Source: Maylandia zebra (Eukaryota > Chordata > Actinopteri > Cichliformes > Cichlidae). Taken from it: DNA of 64,000 nucleotides. Made by a program: the position numbers and the translations under genes. The notes under the pieces were generated by a model, which had not been told where the DNA came from, did no database searches, and worked only from the letters and a program-made list of their open reading frames with translations. This document shows positions 1 through 11,910 of the stretch, piece by piece. The stretch spans positions 29,447,529-29,511,528 of the forward strand of contig NC_135185.1 of the NCBI RefSeq assembly GCF_041146795.1, given 5' to 3'. Position 1 is the first letter of the stretch; every line of letters begins with the position of its first letter.

Positions 1-186
1 CCTCCAAGCGCTCAGTAGTTGCAGTACAGTTTGTTTGTTTAGCTAATGACTCCCGAAGTTGGTACAGTTCTTTGTATCCCACCAGAAGAGAGGTTTTAGA
101 GTTTTTAGCCAGTTGTCAGTGCTGGTAGCTTTAGCGCTGTTTGTGGTCAGAGGCAGAAACGCCACCCGCGGAAATTGCCTTCTGTG

Positions 187-214
187 ATTGGTCGTAAAAC
201 CGGAAGTACTTCCT
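187..214 (+). promoter_or_regulatory. Likely COQ6 core promoter: CCAAT box plus paired ETS sites
   Basis: An inverted CCAAT box (ATTGG, 187-191) is followed by a palindromic pair of ETS cores, CCGGAAGTACTTCC, at about 200-213. Both lie about 190-215 bp upstream of the COQ6 start codon. ETS sites of this type bind GABPA/NRF-2, which drives many nuclear genes for mitochondrial proteins. The palindrome could serve both directions, and human COQ6 has a head-to-head neighbour, FAM161B. Transcription start is not visible from sequence alone. Confidence 0.5.
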
Positions 215-401
215 CTTGCAGCGTTTGTCAACACAACATGGTTGTTGTGTCACAGAAGAGTCGCAGTTGGTCTTAGAAGGACACATTCAAGGGGAAACGT
301 CTGTCTCTTTAATTGTTGTATGACACTCTTCAAAGCCCGACCCAGGACTGTTTCCTTTGTTTATCCAGAGGCTTCTCTCTCATGCGAAGACAGACTGAAA
401 C

Positions 402-3400
402 ATGCAGAAGCTCACGAGGGCGTCGCTGGCCTTAAACGGACTCAGCCGGTGTTTTGTAACAGAAAAACATTTATCTGCTATAAAAATCACCAGGCGAGGA
501 TTAGTATGTGCAGATCACGGGAATGATGTTTATGATATAATTATATCCGGGGGAGGGATGGTTGGATCTGCAATGGCATGTTCCTTGGGTGAGTGCTCGA
601 CTAGTGTTGCAAGACTTTGCTGTTAACTTGTCCAAATCCAGATTAAAGTTGGTGTGCAAAGTAGCAGTGCACTCTTTCTCTCACAGAGAGGGACTGTCAC
701 TTTCTACTATACTGGAAAAGATATCTCTAAAATGTGCTGGAGTATTAAAACATGCAGTCAGAGCTCTAAATCAAATGATTGCATCCGTTTCACAGGACAA
801 CGAATCCAATTGCAGGTTCATTACACATGTTTAATCTTACACATGTGCTCTCATATTTAAACTATATTATATATTGTATGCATTTACTTTCCATCCACAG
901 GTTTGGATCCAAACTTGGAGGGTAAGAAGATTCTGCTGCTTGAAGCCGGCAACAAGAAACTAATGGACAAAGTCCCGGACACCTATAGCACCAGAGTTAG
1001 CTCCATCAGTCCAGGCTCCGCCACACTTCTCAGTGGTACAGTATACAACCAAATCTGAACAGAATCTGCTTGAAAAATGCAGCAAAATATAATCCTGAGT
1101 AATTTCCTTTCTGTGACAAGTTTGTTGTCCTTGACTACTAAATGGCTCCCACAAGGTAAGCCAGGGATCAGACACTGGCTGGTCACCCATTTTTAGCAGG
1201 GATCGTATTTAACCACAGTTGTTCCTTTTGTAATGGATCACCTGAGGTTTTTCCTAGCAGTGTTTTTTTCCCTGTAGTACAGCTAAGAATGTGAGGTTTG
1301 GTCCAGCCCAAACTGCAGTTTAAATATGTCTCCTGAGCTTAAAGAAGTCAAAAGCCAAGGAAAAGGAGAGTCAGGGATTTGACACTGTAATTGCAGTTGG
1401 GCTTGATGGGCTTGTTTTTTAAACATAGTCTTTGTCCTAAATTACCACTTCAGGTCTTGAATCCATTAAAAATAGCTGAAGGTGGTCATCAGAACTTTTT
1501 CTTCTTCTTTCGACTGGTCCCTTTAGGGGTCGTGGCAGCATCCCACCCTATTCCTAACATCCGTTTTTGTCACAGCAACCCTCTGCATGTCCTACTACAC
1601 TACATCCATGAATCATTTTTGTGATCTTTCTTTTTTTTCTTCTGCCTGGGAGTTCCTCTATTAATGGTTTTCACCTATCCAAAACATCCTTGCCTGTCTA
1701 ACTTTGTCTCCAGACCGCTCAACCTTAGCTGTCTCTCTGATATAATCAATTCTGATCCTGTCCATCCAGATCACTACCAATAGAAATCTTAACATCTTCA
1801 GCGCTATCACCTCTAGTTCAGCTACCTATTTTTTCGCCACCATTTCCAAATCATACATCATAGCAGGTTTCACTACCACCTTGTAAACCTTCTGGAGAAA
1901 CAATCCCCCAACAATCAAGCGACCCACTATGAGCAAGAACTTGGCAATGGCGGGAACAATAAACACCCTTTTAACAGGAAGAAACCTCTGGCAGAACCAG
2001 GCTCGAGGTGGGACAGCCATCTGCTGCGATCGACTGGTGGTTGGGGGATAATATGTGTTAGGATGTCACAAATCACACATCCAGGGAAAAGGCCCTGCAA
2101 ATCAATGCAAAGTTGTTCTGAGTGATCACCTTTTTATTATAACTAAGCGTTTTTAGTCCCAGTGGAGTTGTTTCTTCCAGAATGACAATGCCGCCACCCA
2201 TAGGGCAGGAAGGGTCACTGAATTGCTTAGTGAAGATGGCATTGACATAAATAATATAATGTGGGCTTTGCGGCCACAAGATCTCAGCTTAATTACACAC
2301 CTATGGAAGATTTTAGACTAGCGTGTTAGGCAGCATGCTCAGCCACTGTCATCAAAACACTGAATGAGGGTATATGTTTTGAAAGTATGGTGTTTCACCC
2401 CTGCAGTAAATTTCCAGTGACTTTCTTTTTTAGAATCAGTCAAAAGCTGCATTTAAGATGTTCTAGATTTAATGTGGTCCAACAGCTTATTAAGGTAGTT
2501 TGTTAGTTTTTCTTTCAATATGTGACATGTCTGTAAGTTAAACCGTATTTATCCAGGTTGAGGTCTACACATGCCAACCTCCTACCTGTCTGCCTGGTAG
2601 ACTATGCAGTCCAGTGTATGAGCATGTGTGATAAACATTATTTTTGCAGGTGCCAGAGACAAACCCTAAAGTTTGTCTTAGCATCTCAAATTAAGCCCTT
2701 CACATATCTTATTTGTGTTTTCAGTCACAGTGATCCATTAATAAACTTTTCCTCTCCAATCACAGACTTTTATTTTGACTGTAGTGTCAATAAAAATGTT
2801 GAATGTGGCGGTGCGATTTGAAAGGGTAAATGTGAGACGTCAAGTTTGGCTTTGACATCATTGGCCGCAACTGACACCTGCACAAAAAATTAAAAGGTTA
2901 CTAAAAACAAACAGTGACTGATGAGAGCTCAATGAATGATCTGTGCCATCCTTTAAGCACTTTATAATGTTATGTTTGATGCCTCTACTTTAATTAATAC
3001 TCCTGAACAAAGGAAAAATGCACCCATAATCCAACATCTGCACCTGATTGTTGATCCTGGAGCTGCCAAAAGTGTCAGTCCTTAACCCTAGTCACAACAT
3101 TCTGCACATTATGCAAACATGTGCATTCATTTTTGTTATATTTACTTCCAAAGTATGACTATGATTATTTATCCACACACATACTTTTTTTTCCCATTAC
3201 TGTTAATTGCTCTGAAACGTGCAGAGAAAAACACTGAGGCGCAGAAAAATCCAAACTTCCCTGAATCAGTCTGTGTGAGTCATCTGTGGATCTCTGAATG
3301 ACTTCACAAACCACATTTGTCCAATCTGACCTCTTTCTTTTGTCAGGTATCGGAGCATGGGAGCACATCACAAAGATGAGGTTCAAGCCCTATAAAAAGA

Positions 3401-6400
3401 TGCAGGTAGGTCAATCTTAAAGTTAACATTGTTAACTGTGAGTATACCTTGAGCCTTCTTTAACACGGCGCATCTCCCCGAGTCGTCCTGTTGCACCGTT
3501 CGGCTTTTCCTTCTCACGTCCTCCAGACTTTGTAATTTACTGGCATACTGGATGTATTTCTGTCATCCATCAATCTCGACACTGTGCAATTTGTGGAGAG
3601 AAAAATCTGTGACGCTCAGCCTCCGCTCAGTCATTCTTAATAACCAAGCAACACAATACTCAATGTAATTGTTCCCATTAAAATGCCAAGCGGTGGTTTC
3701 GAGTGACATGCATTTCCTTCATTCCTTTGTGCAGTTTATGCCCCTTCGGTATCACCGTGCAATCTATAGCACCCCAAAACATCAAAGAACACAAGGCATA
3801 TTTAAAAGTACAGGATGGCTCTCTGACCATGCTAGTTCTATTTATTAAAACTATGTTTCCTATGAGGAATACATTATTTTGACATTTTCAAATTGGTATA
3901 CCCCCCCAAAAAAATCCTCTAATTATGAAGATTCATGTGAACAACGGGAAGAAGATGAAAGATTAGGAGAGTGGTTGTTTGCTGCAAAGTCGAGCCCGCT
4001 TTACAGCTGTGGGTGCAGCCTCGGTCCCTCTTGTAAGATGTGGTCGGTGTGTACCAAACACTCGACCGCAGGGTTTCTCTCTGGGCCTAAGATGTCATCA
4101 TGCAGTGCCTCACAGTGATTATGGTAGTGTACCTCACCCATTATACCTTCACTCTGCTACCACTGTTTTGGCTTGTTTGCCCACTGAATTTCAGTCATAT
4201 ACATCCCAGTCATAGCACTGGAAAGTATGTTCTGCAGGTCAACTGTAGAAAGCAGGCTTTCCCTGCATTAAAGTAGGCGACGAGGGTTTAGATTTGAAAC
4301 ACAAGCAAACCGTTTGTTTCTTTTTCTTCCTTTCTGTCTCTTTTTGCTAACGAGGCGTTACCCCCCCCCCCCCCCCCCCCCGCGCGCATTTTCCCTATAA
4401 ATTTTTATTCACGCATCTTGTTTAAGTCTTGCAAAAGAAGTAGGAACTCACTCTGCCCCGGAGCTGCATCATTTCACCCTGCATTAAACAAAACCAAAAC
4501 AATTTTTGGGCTGGTCTCAGTAAATCTTTCTTCCCAACCACTTATCACAAGCTGCAAACTCACTGCCATTAGTGGTTTTCTCATGGGTATATCTTCCTAC
4601 TTTATGGCAAGTTGGAAAAAAGTAGCGCAGCAGCATATTACTGCAGAATGACGGGTTCTGTCATCCAGGAAAGGATCAACCTTGTACAAACACTTTTCAA
4701 CCCCCCCCCCCCCCCCCCCCCCCCCCCCAAAATCCCGTTTAGCTAAAGCGGTGCTTTCAGGGTTAGAATTACAGTAGCCTAAAACTATATCTCACTCTGC
4801 CACTTTTGGTCGCAGATAAATATTGACTCTCACTCTGTAATGTTCTCAAACATGACATTTGTTATTTGTGTTTCCCAGAAAGTGTTTGAGAGAGAGAAAA
4901 AAAATCCACATCACAAAAATATTATTTGGTCCTGCGCCTCACAGAGCTCCATTAAAGCTGAAGTCAGCTGTCCACACAGAGCGCTGCCCGTGACACTTGC
5001 CGCTCTGCATTTGATGCATGTAGGCTGTGCCGTCCTTTGGCGGCAGTTAACAACTTTGATGTGTTCAGCCTAAGCGAAGCGCCATTTCTCTGCTTACTAT
5101 ATATAGGAAACGGAGATGCGTTTAAGGATAGACTTGTAGACCGCAGGCGTAATGAGTCTCTCATTTAGGTTTGGGATGCCTGCTCAGATGCCCTGATCAC
5201 ATTCGATAAGGAGAACGTGGAGGACGAGATGGCGTACATCGTGGAGAACGACCTGGTCGTGGCCGCGCTCACTAGACAGCTGGACAGTCTGTCTGGTAAG
5301 ATTATGATTAAAACATGAAGCATCCCCCACCCAGAACACACACAAACACACAGTAGTTTGATTTCTATTCCATCTCCCTGCTGCCAGACTCGGGCAGCTA
5401 AAGCCACCACTTTTATTCCATCCCGTCCCCAGGTTTTGTTTATTTGTACTCTCTCTCTCTGTCCCTGTGACTGTTTTTAAAGACAAGCTCTTGGAGCCAT
5501 CCTTGTTTTTCATGCAATTTCAATCTAAACCTCACTGCCAGTGCTCCAGCACCCTGCGAGGACACGTGAAATGGTCCAGTGACCTATTTAAAGCCGCCAT
5601 GTGCTCCCGGGCTGTGCCACCTCTCAAGACGCTAAATCGCTGACGGGGTATAGCGCCGCATTGCCTTTGACAGCGTCCCAACTTTTGTGAGGTTCACAAA
5701 TAAAACTGAGCTCTGCTATGTGCTCCACAGTTAAAGTGGCATATTTATAAACACTTTTCGGCGTTGTGCGCCAAACAAAAGGGGCGTGCGGTTACATCAC
5801 GTTTGTGCCTCATGTGCCACCAGCTGTCTCATTTTTAGCATTTGGGATTGTTATGCTCAAGATGCACATGTACTCGAAAAATCTACTCCTCACCAGCTGT
5901 TTTCAATGTAAGCCCTGCTCACCAGTCACTGAAAAAAAACCCAATTTTTGACTTTAGTGTTGCAGAAACTGGTCTGTGGATGGGTACCACTCCAAGTCAG
6001 CGTGAGCCAGAATACGATCTGGATCCTTACATGTTTTGCGATGTCCAGCTGTGGATATTTTAGGATGAGGAGCAGTTTTAGTGCAAAATCTAACAAGCTG
6101 GCAGCGTGTCTGAAGTGTGGATTGGTGTGCTTGTAGATAAACACTATTAGTCAGTGCAATGCGGCGTGCCAAGACCATTAAGAGGACTGTCAAATGTGAA
6201 CTTTGGCAGCTTCTATATGCCACCGAGGAAAACCAGTGGTGTTTTATGAGGTGGTTTATAGATCTTCCACTGCTTTTGCTGCAGGCAAAAACCATCCTTT
6301 CTTTCCTTAAAGGAAAAAGTGTCTGATGATGATATATTCACAGGACCAAGATTGATCTCTTTCTTGTGAGAAAGTCACACCAGCTGCTCATTTCTTTTGA

Positions 6401-9400
6401 GAAACACAGTTTTTCTTTTCTTTGAACAGTAGTCACCATTTTTGTGTGTGTTTATCTGGTGCTTTATTAGAAAATGTACAAGTGAAGTACAGGTCCAAGG
6501 TGGTGAAATACACATGGCCCATGCCTTCCCAGGAAACAGACTACATCCCATGGGTGTGCGTCACGCTGGCTAACGGCGAGACTCTTCAGACTAAGCTGCT
6601 GGTCAGTTTAATTTTATCACGCAATCTGTGGTTGTTGTTGTGTCATTTTTAATCCATTAATTTCCTCCCACTCATCTGTTTTGCAGATTGGTGCAGATGG
6701 ACCGAACTCAATGGTGAGGCGGGAATTAGGAATACCCACAGTCAAGTGGAATTATGACCAGTCTGCTGTGGTTGCTGCACTGCACCTATCAGAGGTGAGC
6801 GTTACTATTTACACAATGTAAATCCTCGTAATTTGAAGGCTCTTTTGTTTTGTTCTTATTTTATGTCTCATATGTACATTCAAGGGACGTTTTATTAGGT
6901 CCTCAATAGCTTCACTATTCGATGTGTTACCTTTTCAGAGATGGTCTTCTGCATAATTTGGTTGAAATGAACGTTTTTTTCTTCTTCTGCTCTCTTAGCC
7001 ACGTCTCTCTTGAAAAAGAGTTTGTATTCTCAACGAGACTTTTACCCGGATAAATAAAGGATAATTAAATAATAAAAATTTGAGGCACAGTTGCATTCCT
7101 ATTAGTTTAAAGCTGTCTGACCATTCTCCTCAACCAGGCATTTTGACACAGAGAACTGGCACTCAGTGGATATTTTCTCTTTTTCAGCCTGATCTCTGTA
7201 AAGATGCTTGTGTTGGAAATTCCCAGCAGATCAGCAGTTTCTGAAATACTCAGACCAGCCAGTCTGGCACCAACAAACATACCACATTCAGAGCAAAGTC
7301 ACTTAAAACACCTTTTATCCTATTCTGATGCTCGCTTTGAACTTCACCAGGTCGTCTCAATCATGTCCACGTGCCTAAAGACACTGAGCTGCTGCCCTGT
7401 GATTGGCTGATTAGATATTTGTGCTAATGAGTAGTCTAACAGGTGTACCTAACAATGTGGCTGGTGGGTGTATATGTACATATATACTGTTAGAGTAACA
7501 GATGCTCATATTAAACCTTGCAGCTGCTCTAAACACTCAGGCAGAGAGTGAACTGAGGGGTTGTGTGAAGGCCAAGTACTCTGAAGTGTGAATCATGCAA
7601 AGCTACTCTACTATAGTCCAAAAATAAAAAATATTGAGCTGGAAATGAGCATAAGTCTCCTAAATATTTAAGCAAACCTTATTGTAAATTCCTTGGTAGA
7701 TTTGCTCAATGATTTTGTTATAATAGTAATTTTAATGTCACATCTGTCAGCAGTCGGAGAACAATACACCCGACCTTTATGATATTGTTTTTATGCACAG
7801 TTTATGATATTCAAATATAGCTGTACAAAACAATGCAGCTGTTTAATACGTTTTAATTTATGTGTCGGACAGCCCACGGAGAACAATGTCGCATGGCAGA
7901 GGTTCCTCCCAACAGGACCCATTGCAATGTTACCGGTAATATCTGGATTTTTTTTTGCTGCTGCAGTATTTTCATTCTGTCACAGGAGCATTTAATGAAA
8001 CTTCAGCTGTTGCGTTTTGTTCCTATGCAGCTGTCCGACACACACAGCTCTCTCGTGTGGTCAACCAGCCATTCACTCGCAGAGGAGCTCCTCGAGCTGG
8101 ATGAGGAGCGCTTTGTTGACGCCATCAACTCTGCCTTTGTAAGTCTCGGTTCATACATAAACTGCCAATGTCGTATTTACACTCAGGTTGCCTGTCTGTC
8201 AGTAAGATTTTGCAAAGTGTCTGTATTTGTATGCAGTGTGCCATATGTGGCACGAGGTTCTCCATACACTTCCACGATGAGCAGTTTTAAGTGGCTCACG
8301 CAAACAATACGGTCATTGTTTAGCCCAAAGTATACACAATACTAATATTTCATTGCAGGAATGATGCACCTTTCTATTTTTTCTGTTTGGAGAAACTCCT
8401 TTTTCCCAAGCTGGCTATTTTTACTGGGCCTGCTTATGGACGGGGTCACCACGGTTGAGTCACGTTTGGTTTTAGGCCTGGTTTGCTAATTAAACCTGTG
8501 GTCTCCCAGTGTCGACCATTACTGCATGGAATGTTTTTCAAACAGAGCTAATTCAACTCCATAGCCTGACCGTCATCTTCTTTTAATTAGCCCAGCTCCC
8601 GAAGCCTTGCCAAACCAGTTAGTTAGGGAGGGGGGGGAAAAAAGAAAGCCCTTTCGCTGGCCTGGAGTTCAGCTTTGCTCCTGTGTCAGCTAATTTCTTT
8701 GTCCACTAAGGGGACGGTGTCTGTTTTCTCTCTTTTCTGGCTGCTTTTCATTCTCTTGTCTTCTTTCCTGTCTGTCTGCTCGCTGGCAGTGGAGTAATGA
8801 GAACCAGTCGGACCTAATTGAGACGGCTGGCTCGCTGTTTCGAGGCGCTCTGTCAGCCATCATGCCGTCCGCAGGTTCACCTCGACAGCTTCCCCCGAGT
8901 GTGGCGGGGATCGGCCCAAAGTCACGGGTCATGTTCCCGCTCGGAATGGGCCATGCATCTGAGTACATCAGACACAGAGTTGCACTCATTGGGTAAGATA
9001 ATAAAAACTAAAAGTAACAGCTCAAGCATGTTAATGCCTTTTATAAAGGAGAATGTGTATTACAAGGTCCTGGAAAAAAATTGCTCTTAAAGTACGCTTT
9101 AAAGCTTTTAACTGTTTGCTTAGTCAGCTAATAAAGGGATGGTGATTTGAACTTGTACTGTCTAGAACTACTCAACTCGTCTTTTGTTTCTATTTCAGGG
9201 ATGCGGCCCATCGTGTCCATCCTCTGGCTGGTCAGGGAGTTAACCTGGGATTTGGTGATGTGGCCTGCCTCACGCAGATCCTAAGTCAGGCGGCCTTTAA
9301 TGGGAAAGACCTGGGTCAGTGAGAACTCTAAACAGACATAGCACGGCGGTTTTCACTAAGCTCTTTTCCATTGCCCCAGCTCAAACGCACGCCGTCGATG

Positions 9401-10397
9401 TGAACTATAAAAAGCATCAGCTTTTCCGGCAACATTCATTTGATGTTTTATTTTTTTCCCATTCTTTCCTGGAGCTCTATGTAGTCGCTTTTCATAGAAA
9501 AAACACAAAAATGCTGGTATGTGATGTTCTAAAGTTAACGTAGCGCCAGTGCTTTGAGCTAATGTAGAAAACACATGACGGACTTATTCGGCTTAGAATT
9601 TATTCTCAGTTTTTTAACCTCCCGGTTCACGTGTGTTTGTGCAGGAGCAATTCAGCACCTGCTAGAATATGAAACCGAACGTCAGCGGCATAATCTGCCT
9701 ATGATGGCTGCCATCGACCTCATGAAGCGGCTGTACTCCACCAACGCCGCGCCTGTGGTTCTCCTACGCACCTTCGGTCTGCAGGCCACCAACATGCTCC
9801 CAACGCTGAAAGTAAGCCTCTCCGTCTGTTCTAGTTTTAGATGTTAGCGAACCTGGAAATCGCTCAGATAACATCAACCACCTGTCAAGCACAAACCCCG
9901 CCTCCACCTTGACCCCACCTTCCGCCCACTTTTCTGATTACACGGAGCTTTACTTTAGCAGCATCTATAATTTTACTGGTTCTCAACCTACTACTATGGC
10001 ATCTAAGTTTAGCCTCAAATTTAGTGTTACCAAAAGTGTGTGGGTGGGGTGCACGGCTGGTCCTGAGGCAGCGGACAGTGGCTTGTGTTTTCACACCCCT
10101 TTTATTACCGACCACTCATGTGAAATGGCTTTATTCCATACTAAGCGATTCAAACCAACACAACTGTAACGGGTTGTAAAGGCATCTCGCTGCGGAGGCA
10201 CAAAGTTAAAGTCACTTTCTTTTTTTCCACATTAAATGCTGTGAGTTCACTGCTTTACAGTTCTTGTGTAGAGAGTTTGCAGTGCCGCTCGCTTATAACA
10301 GGCTTTTTCTGAGCATGAAACAGAGGGTTGGAGAGTTTTTAAGTTCATGTCTGTTTTCACTTCACAGGAGCAAATCATGGCATTTGCGAGCAAATGA
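402..10397 (+). CDS. coq6: COQ6, ubiquinone biosynthesis flavin monooxygenase, mitochondrial
   Basis: COQ6 is an FAD-dependent monooxygenase that hydroxylates ring carbon 5 of the coenzyme Q precursor, on the matrix face of the inner mitochondrial membrane. I read 12 coding exons: 402-588, 901-1035, 3347-3405, 5169-5295, 6471-6601, 6687-6794, 7873-7935, 8031-8138, 8790-8992, 9199-9314, 9645-9811 and 10368-10397. All have GT/AG borders and sum to 477 codons plus stop (human 468). The basic, Ser/Leu-rich N-terminus fits a mitochondrial presequence. Next come the dinucleotide-binding motif [11 protein letters not shown] in exon 1 and the FAD motif [14 protein letters not shown] across exons 9-10, then the family ending EQIMAFASK. 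The start is the first ATG in frame with the presequence. The gene is tail-to-tail with ENTPD5, as in human. Introns hold decayed transposons and two long poly-C runs. Confidence 0.96.
1496..1910 (-). mobile_element. RTE-like LINE fragment in COQ6 intron 2
   Basis: Read on the minus strand, the stretch near 1840-1900 encodes [16 protein letters not shown], close to the KVYKTVVRPAMLYGLE segment at the end of fish RTE-clade reverse transcriptases. The plus-strand start at 1501, with ctttaggggtcgtggcagc, is the usual far end of these copies. The copy is 5'-truncated and carries frame breaks, so it is inactive. The clade is assigned from memory. Confidence 0.6.
2155..2470 (+). mobile_element. Tc1/mariner transposase fragment in COQ6 intron 2
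   Basis: The plus strand decodes, with decay, to [13 protein letters not shown], then a degraded PDLNPIEHLW-like stretch ending ITHLWKILD. This is the C-terminal catalytic region of Tc1/mariner transposases. No terminal inverted repeats are recognisable, so only an internal fragment remains. Confidence 0.6.
4361..4381 (+). repeat. Poly-C run of 21
   Basis: Twenty-one consecutive C in COQ6 intron 3, followed by CGCGCGC. See also the run at 4701. Confidence 0.95.
4701..4728 (+). repeat. Poly-C run of 28
   Basis: Twenty-eight consecutive C in the same intron, about 320 bp after the first run. On the RNA these are C-tracts; the complementary DNA strand is a long G-run able to form quadruplexes. 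Exact lengths are uncertain because such runs are error-prone in sequencing. Confidence 0.95.
6878..7470 (-). mobile_element. Tc1/mariner-like relic in COQ6 intron 6
   Basis: The left end (tttattaggt near 6891) and right end (ggtgtacctaacaatgtgg, 7443-7460) match the inverted termini of a very common fish Tc1/mariner family. Interior blocks around 7110-7330 resemble the N-terminal transposase region of that family, read on the minus strand. Most of the transposase is missing, so this is an internally deleted, inactive copy of about 0.6 kb. Confidence 0.65.
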
Positions 10398-10470
10398 TGC
10401 GTCTCTCATGCAGCGGCCGTTTGTGGATCTCCAGCGACTTTCAGCTCTAAATGTTGTAATGTAAAAATAC

Positions 10471-10493
10471 AATAAAATAATAAAAATTTTATT
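10471..10493. terminator. Palindromic poly(A) signal between COQ6 and ENTPD5
   Basis: AATAAA on the plus strand at 10471-10476 lies 74 bp after the COQ6 stop. TTTATT at 10488-10493 gives AATAAA on the minus strand for ENTPD5. The block AATAAAATAATAAAAATTTT is close to a palindrome. A second minus-strand signal lies near 10580-10585, so ENTPD5 could end at either. Confidence 0.55.
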
Positions 10494-10579
10494 TTTCTCT
10501 TTGCCTGTCTAACATTAAATTATTTAAATCTTTTTTCTTTTAATATATTGAAACATACACAAAGCTTGTTTTTTCATGT

Positions 10580-11910
10580 TTTATTGACACATACATGATC
10601 TCACTGGATTTACTTCAAATGTACATATTGTCACGCATGAGTGTACTCTGATACTGATGAGTATGAGTACAGAGGCATTTGGCAGCAGTTGTGCGGCATA
10701 AAGTTTTTGCAATGTAAAAGCACTTCTTACCAAATAAGTTTCACTAAGTTTACATTATGTATATACAGCAGTAGTTATTGGAGTATGTTGAATATTAAAA
10801 GGACAGTAGAGGCATGGCTTACGAAACGGTTACACAAAGAGTTTAAACATTAATATCGGATGAGGATAATTAAAATACTCTTACATAAACTTTCAGTTAT
10901 TTAAATATTTGTACAGTTCACAAGAAATACAAATGACTCTGAGCAACCAACAAGGAGTTCTCAAAGATGTTATTACAAAAACATTTTGCTGTATTTGTTT
11001 GGCTGTGGATTAGGAATCTGCATGCATGGTCTACCCTGGATGAGGCTTTCTTTTCCTTTGGTAGTACAGTTCATCACAAAGGCCCCAGGTAATTGAGCCC
11101 TGCTTCATAAGATATTTTAATGTCACAGTAATGACTGCACGCTAAAAGAATATGGAATTTAACCTCATTTAAGTAGCAGCATCTATAACCCACTCTGTCA
11201 GAGGCATCTCTCCACATCTCTCTTTGCTCCAGGGTCATGGTGAATCCACCAGTAATGATGAATATGTACAGCTGTAGAATACATCAAGGTGAGTGACCTT
11301 GGCTACATTATCTGCAGTTAAAGTGTTACTTGCAAAGTAAATGGAAGCTATATGATGGTCAGCTGCTCTGTTTTGAGTTTGTCTAAGACTAGAGAAAATT
11401 AACTGGGGTCCTAGAAGATGATTTGCATCTAGCATGAAAAGGAAATGGATTTCCAAGCATCTACAAAGACAACAATGGTTGCTGCTCCAGCAACTAGTCT
11501 CTAAATGTTCCACTGTACTATACAGTGTACGCTGGGACCACAGTGAGCACCAAAGTACCACGACCTGTTGTATTGCTTCTAAATGACCTGTCAGGCACTT
11601 TATAGGTAGGTGGAGAAGCTGTTTCAGATTAGACACTCGGAGGGAATTAGAAAAGGTAAACGTTTTACAAAAATAAAAGTCAGCCCGCCAGTTATGAGCT
11701 CAACATACAGTAGAAATAGCTGGCCTTGTAAAAAAATAGTGATTTCTTTTTCAACAGTTCTTGAAGTGTGCTGAGGTTGAGGAGATGAGGGGCATGGTGA
11801 GCGAGGAAGCATGGTGTGAGTGGGTGTGTGTTGGTGATGGGCTGATGGAGGAAGGGAAGCCCCACAGTGACGGTCCCTCTCAGTGCCAGCTGCAGCAACA
11901 GCGACCCGCC
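10580..11910 (-). other. Probable ENTPD5 3' untranslated region
   Basis: There is no coding sequence between the COQ6 poly(A) signal and the ENTPD5 stop. Minus-strand AATAAA signals at about 10580 and 10488 imply a 3' UTR of roughly 1.3-1.4 kb. I saw no repeat family in it. Confidence 0.5.

Noticed and set aside
1-234. First exon of a divergent gene on the minus strand
   Set aside because: A short open stretch (YKELYQLRESLAK) exists near 1-75, but no ATG in frame and no splice site is convincing; it may be 5' UTR of a neighbour outside the window.
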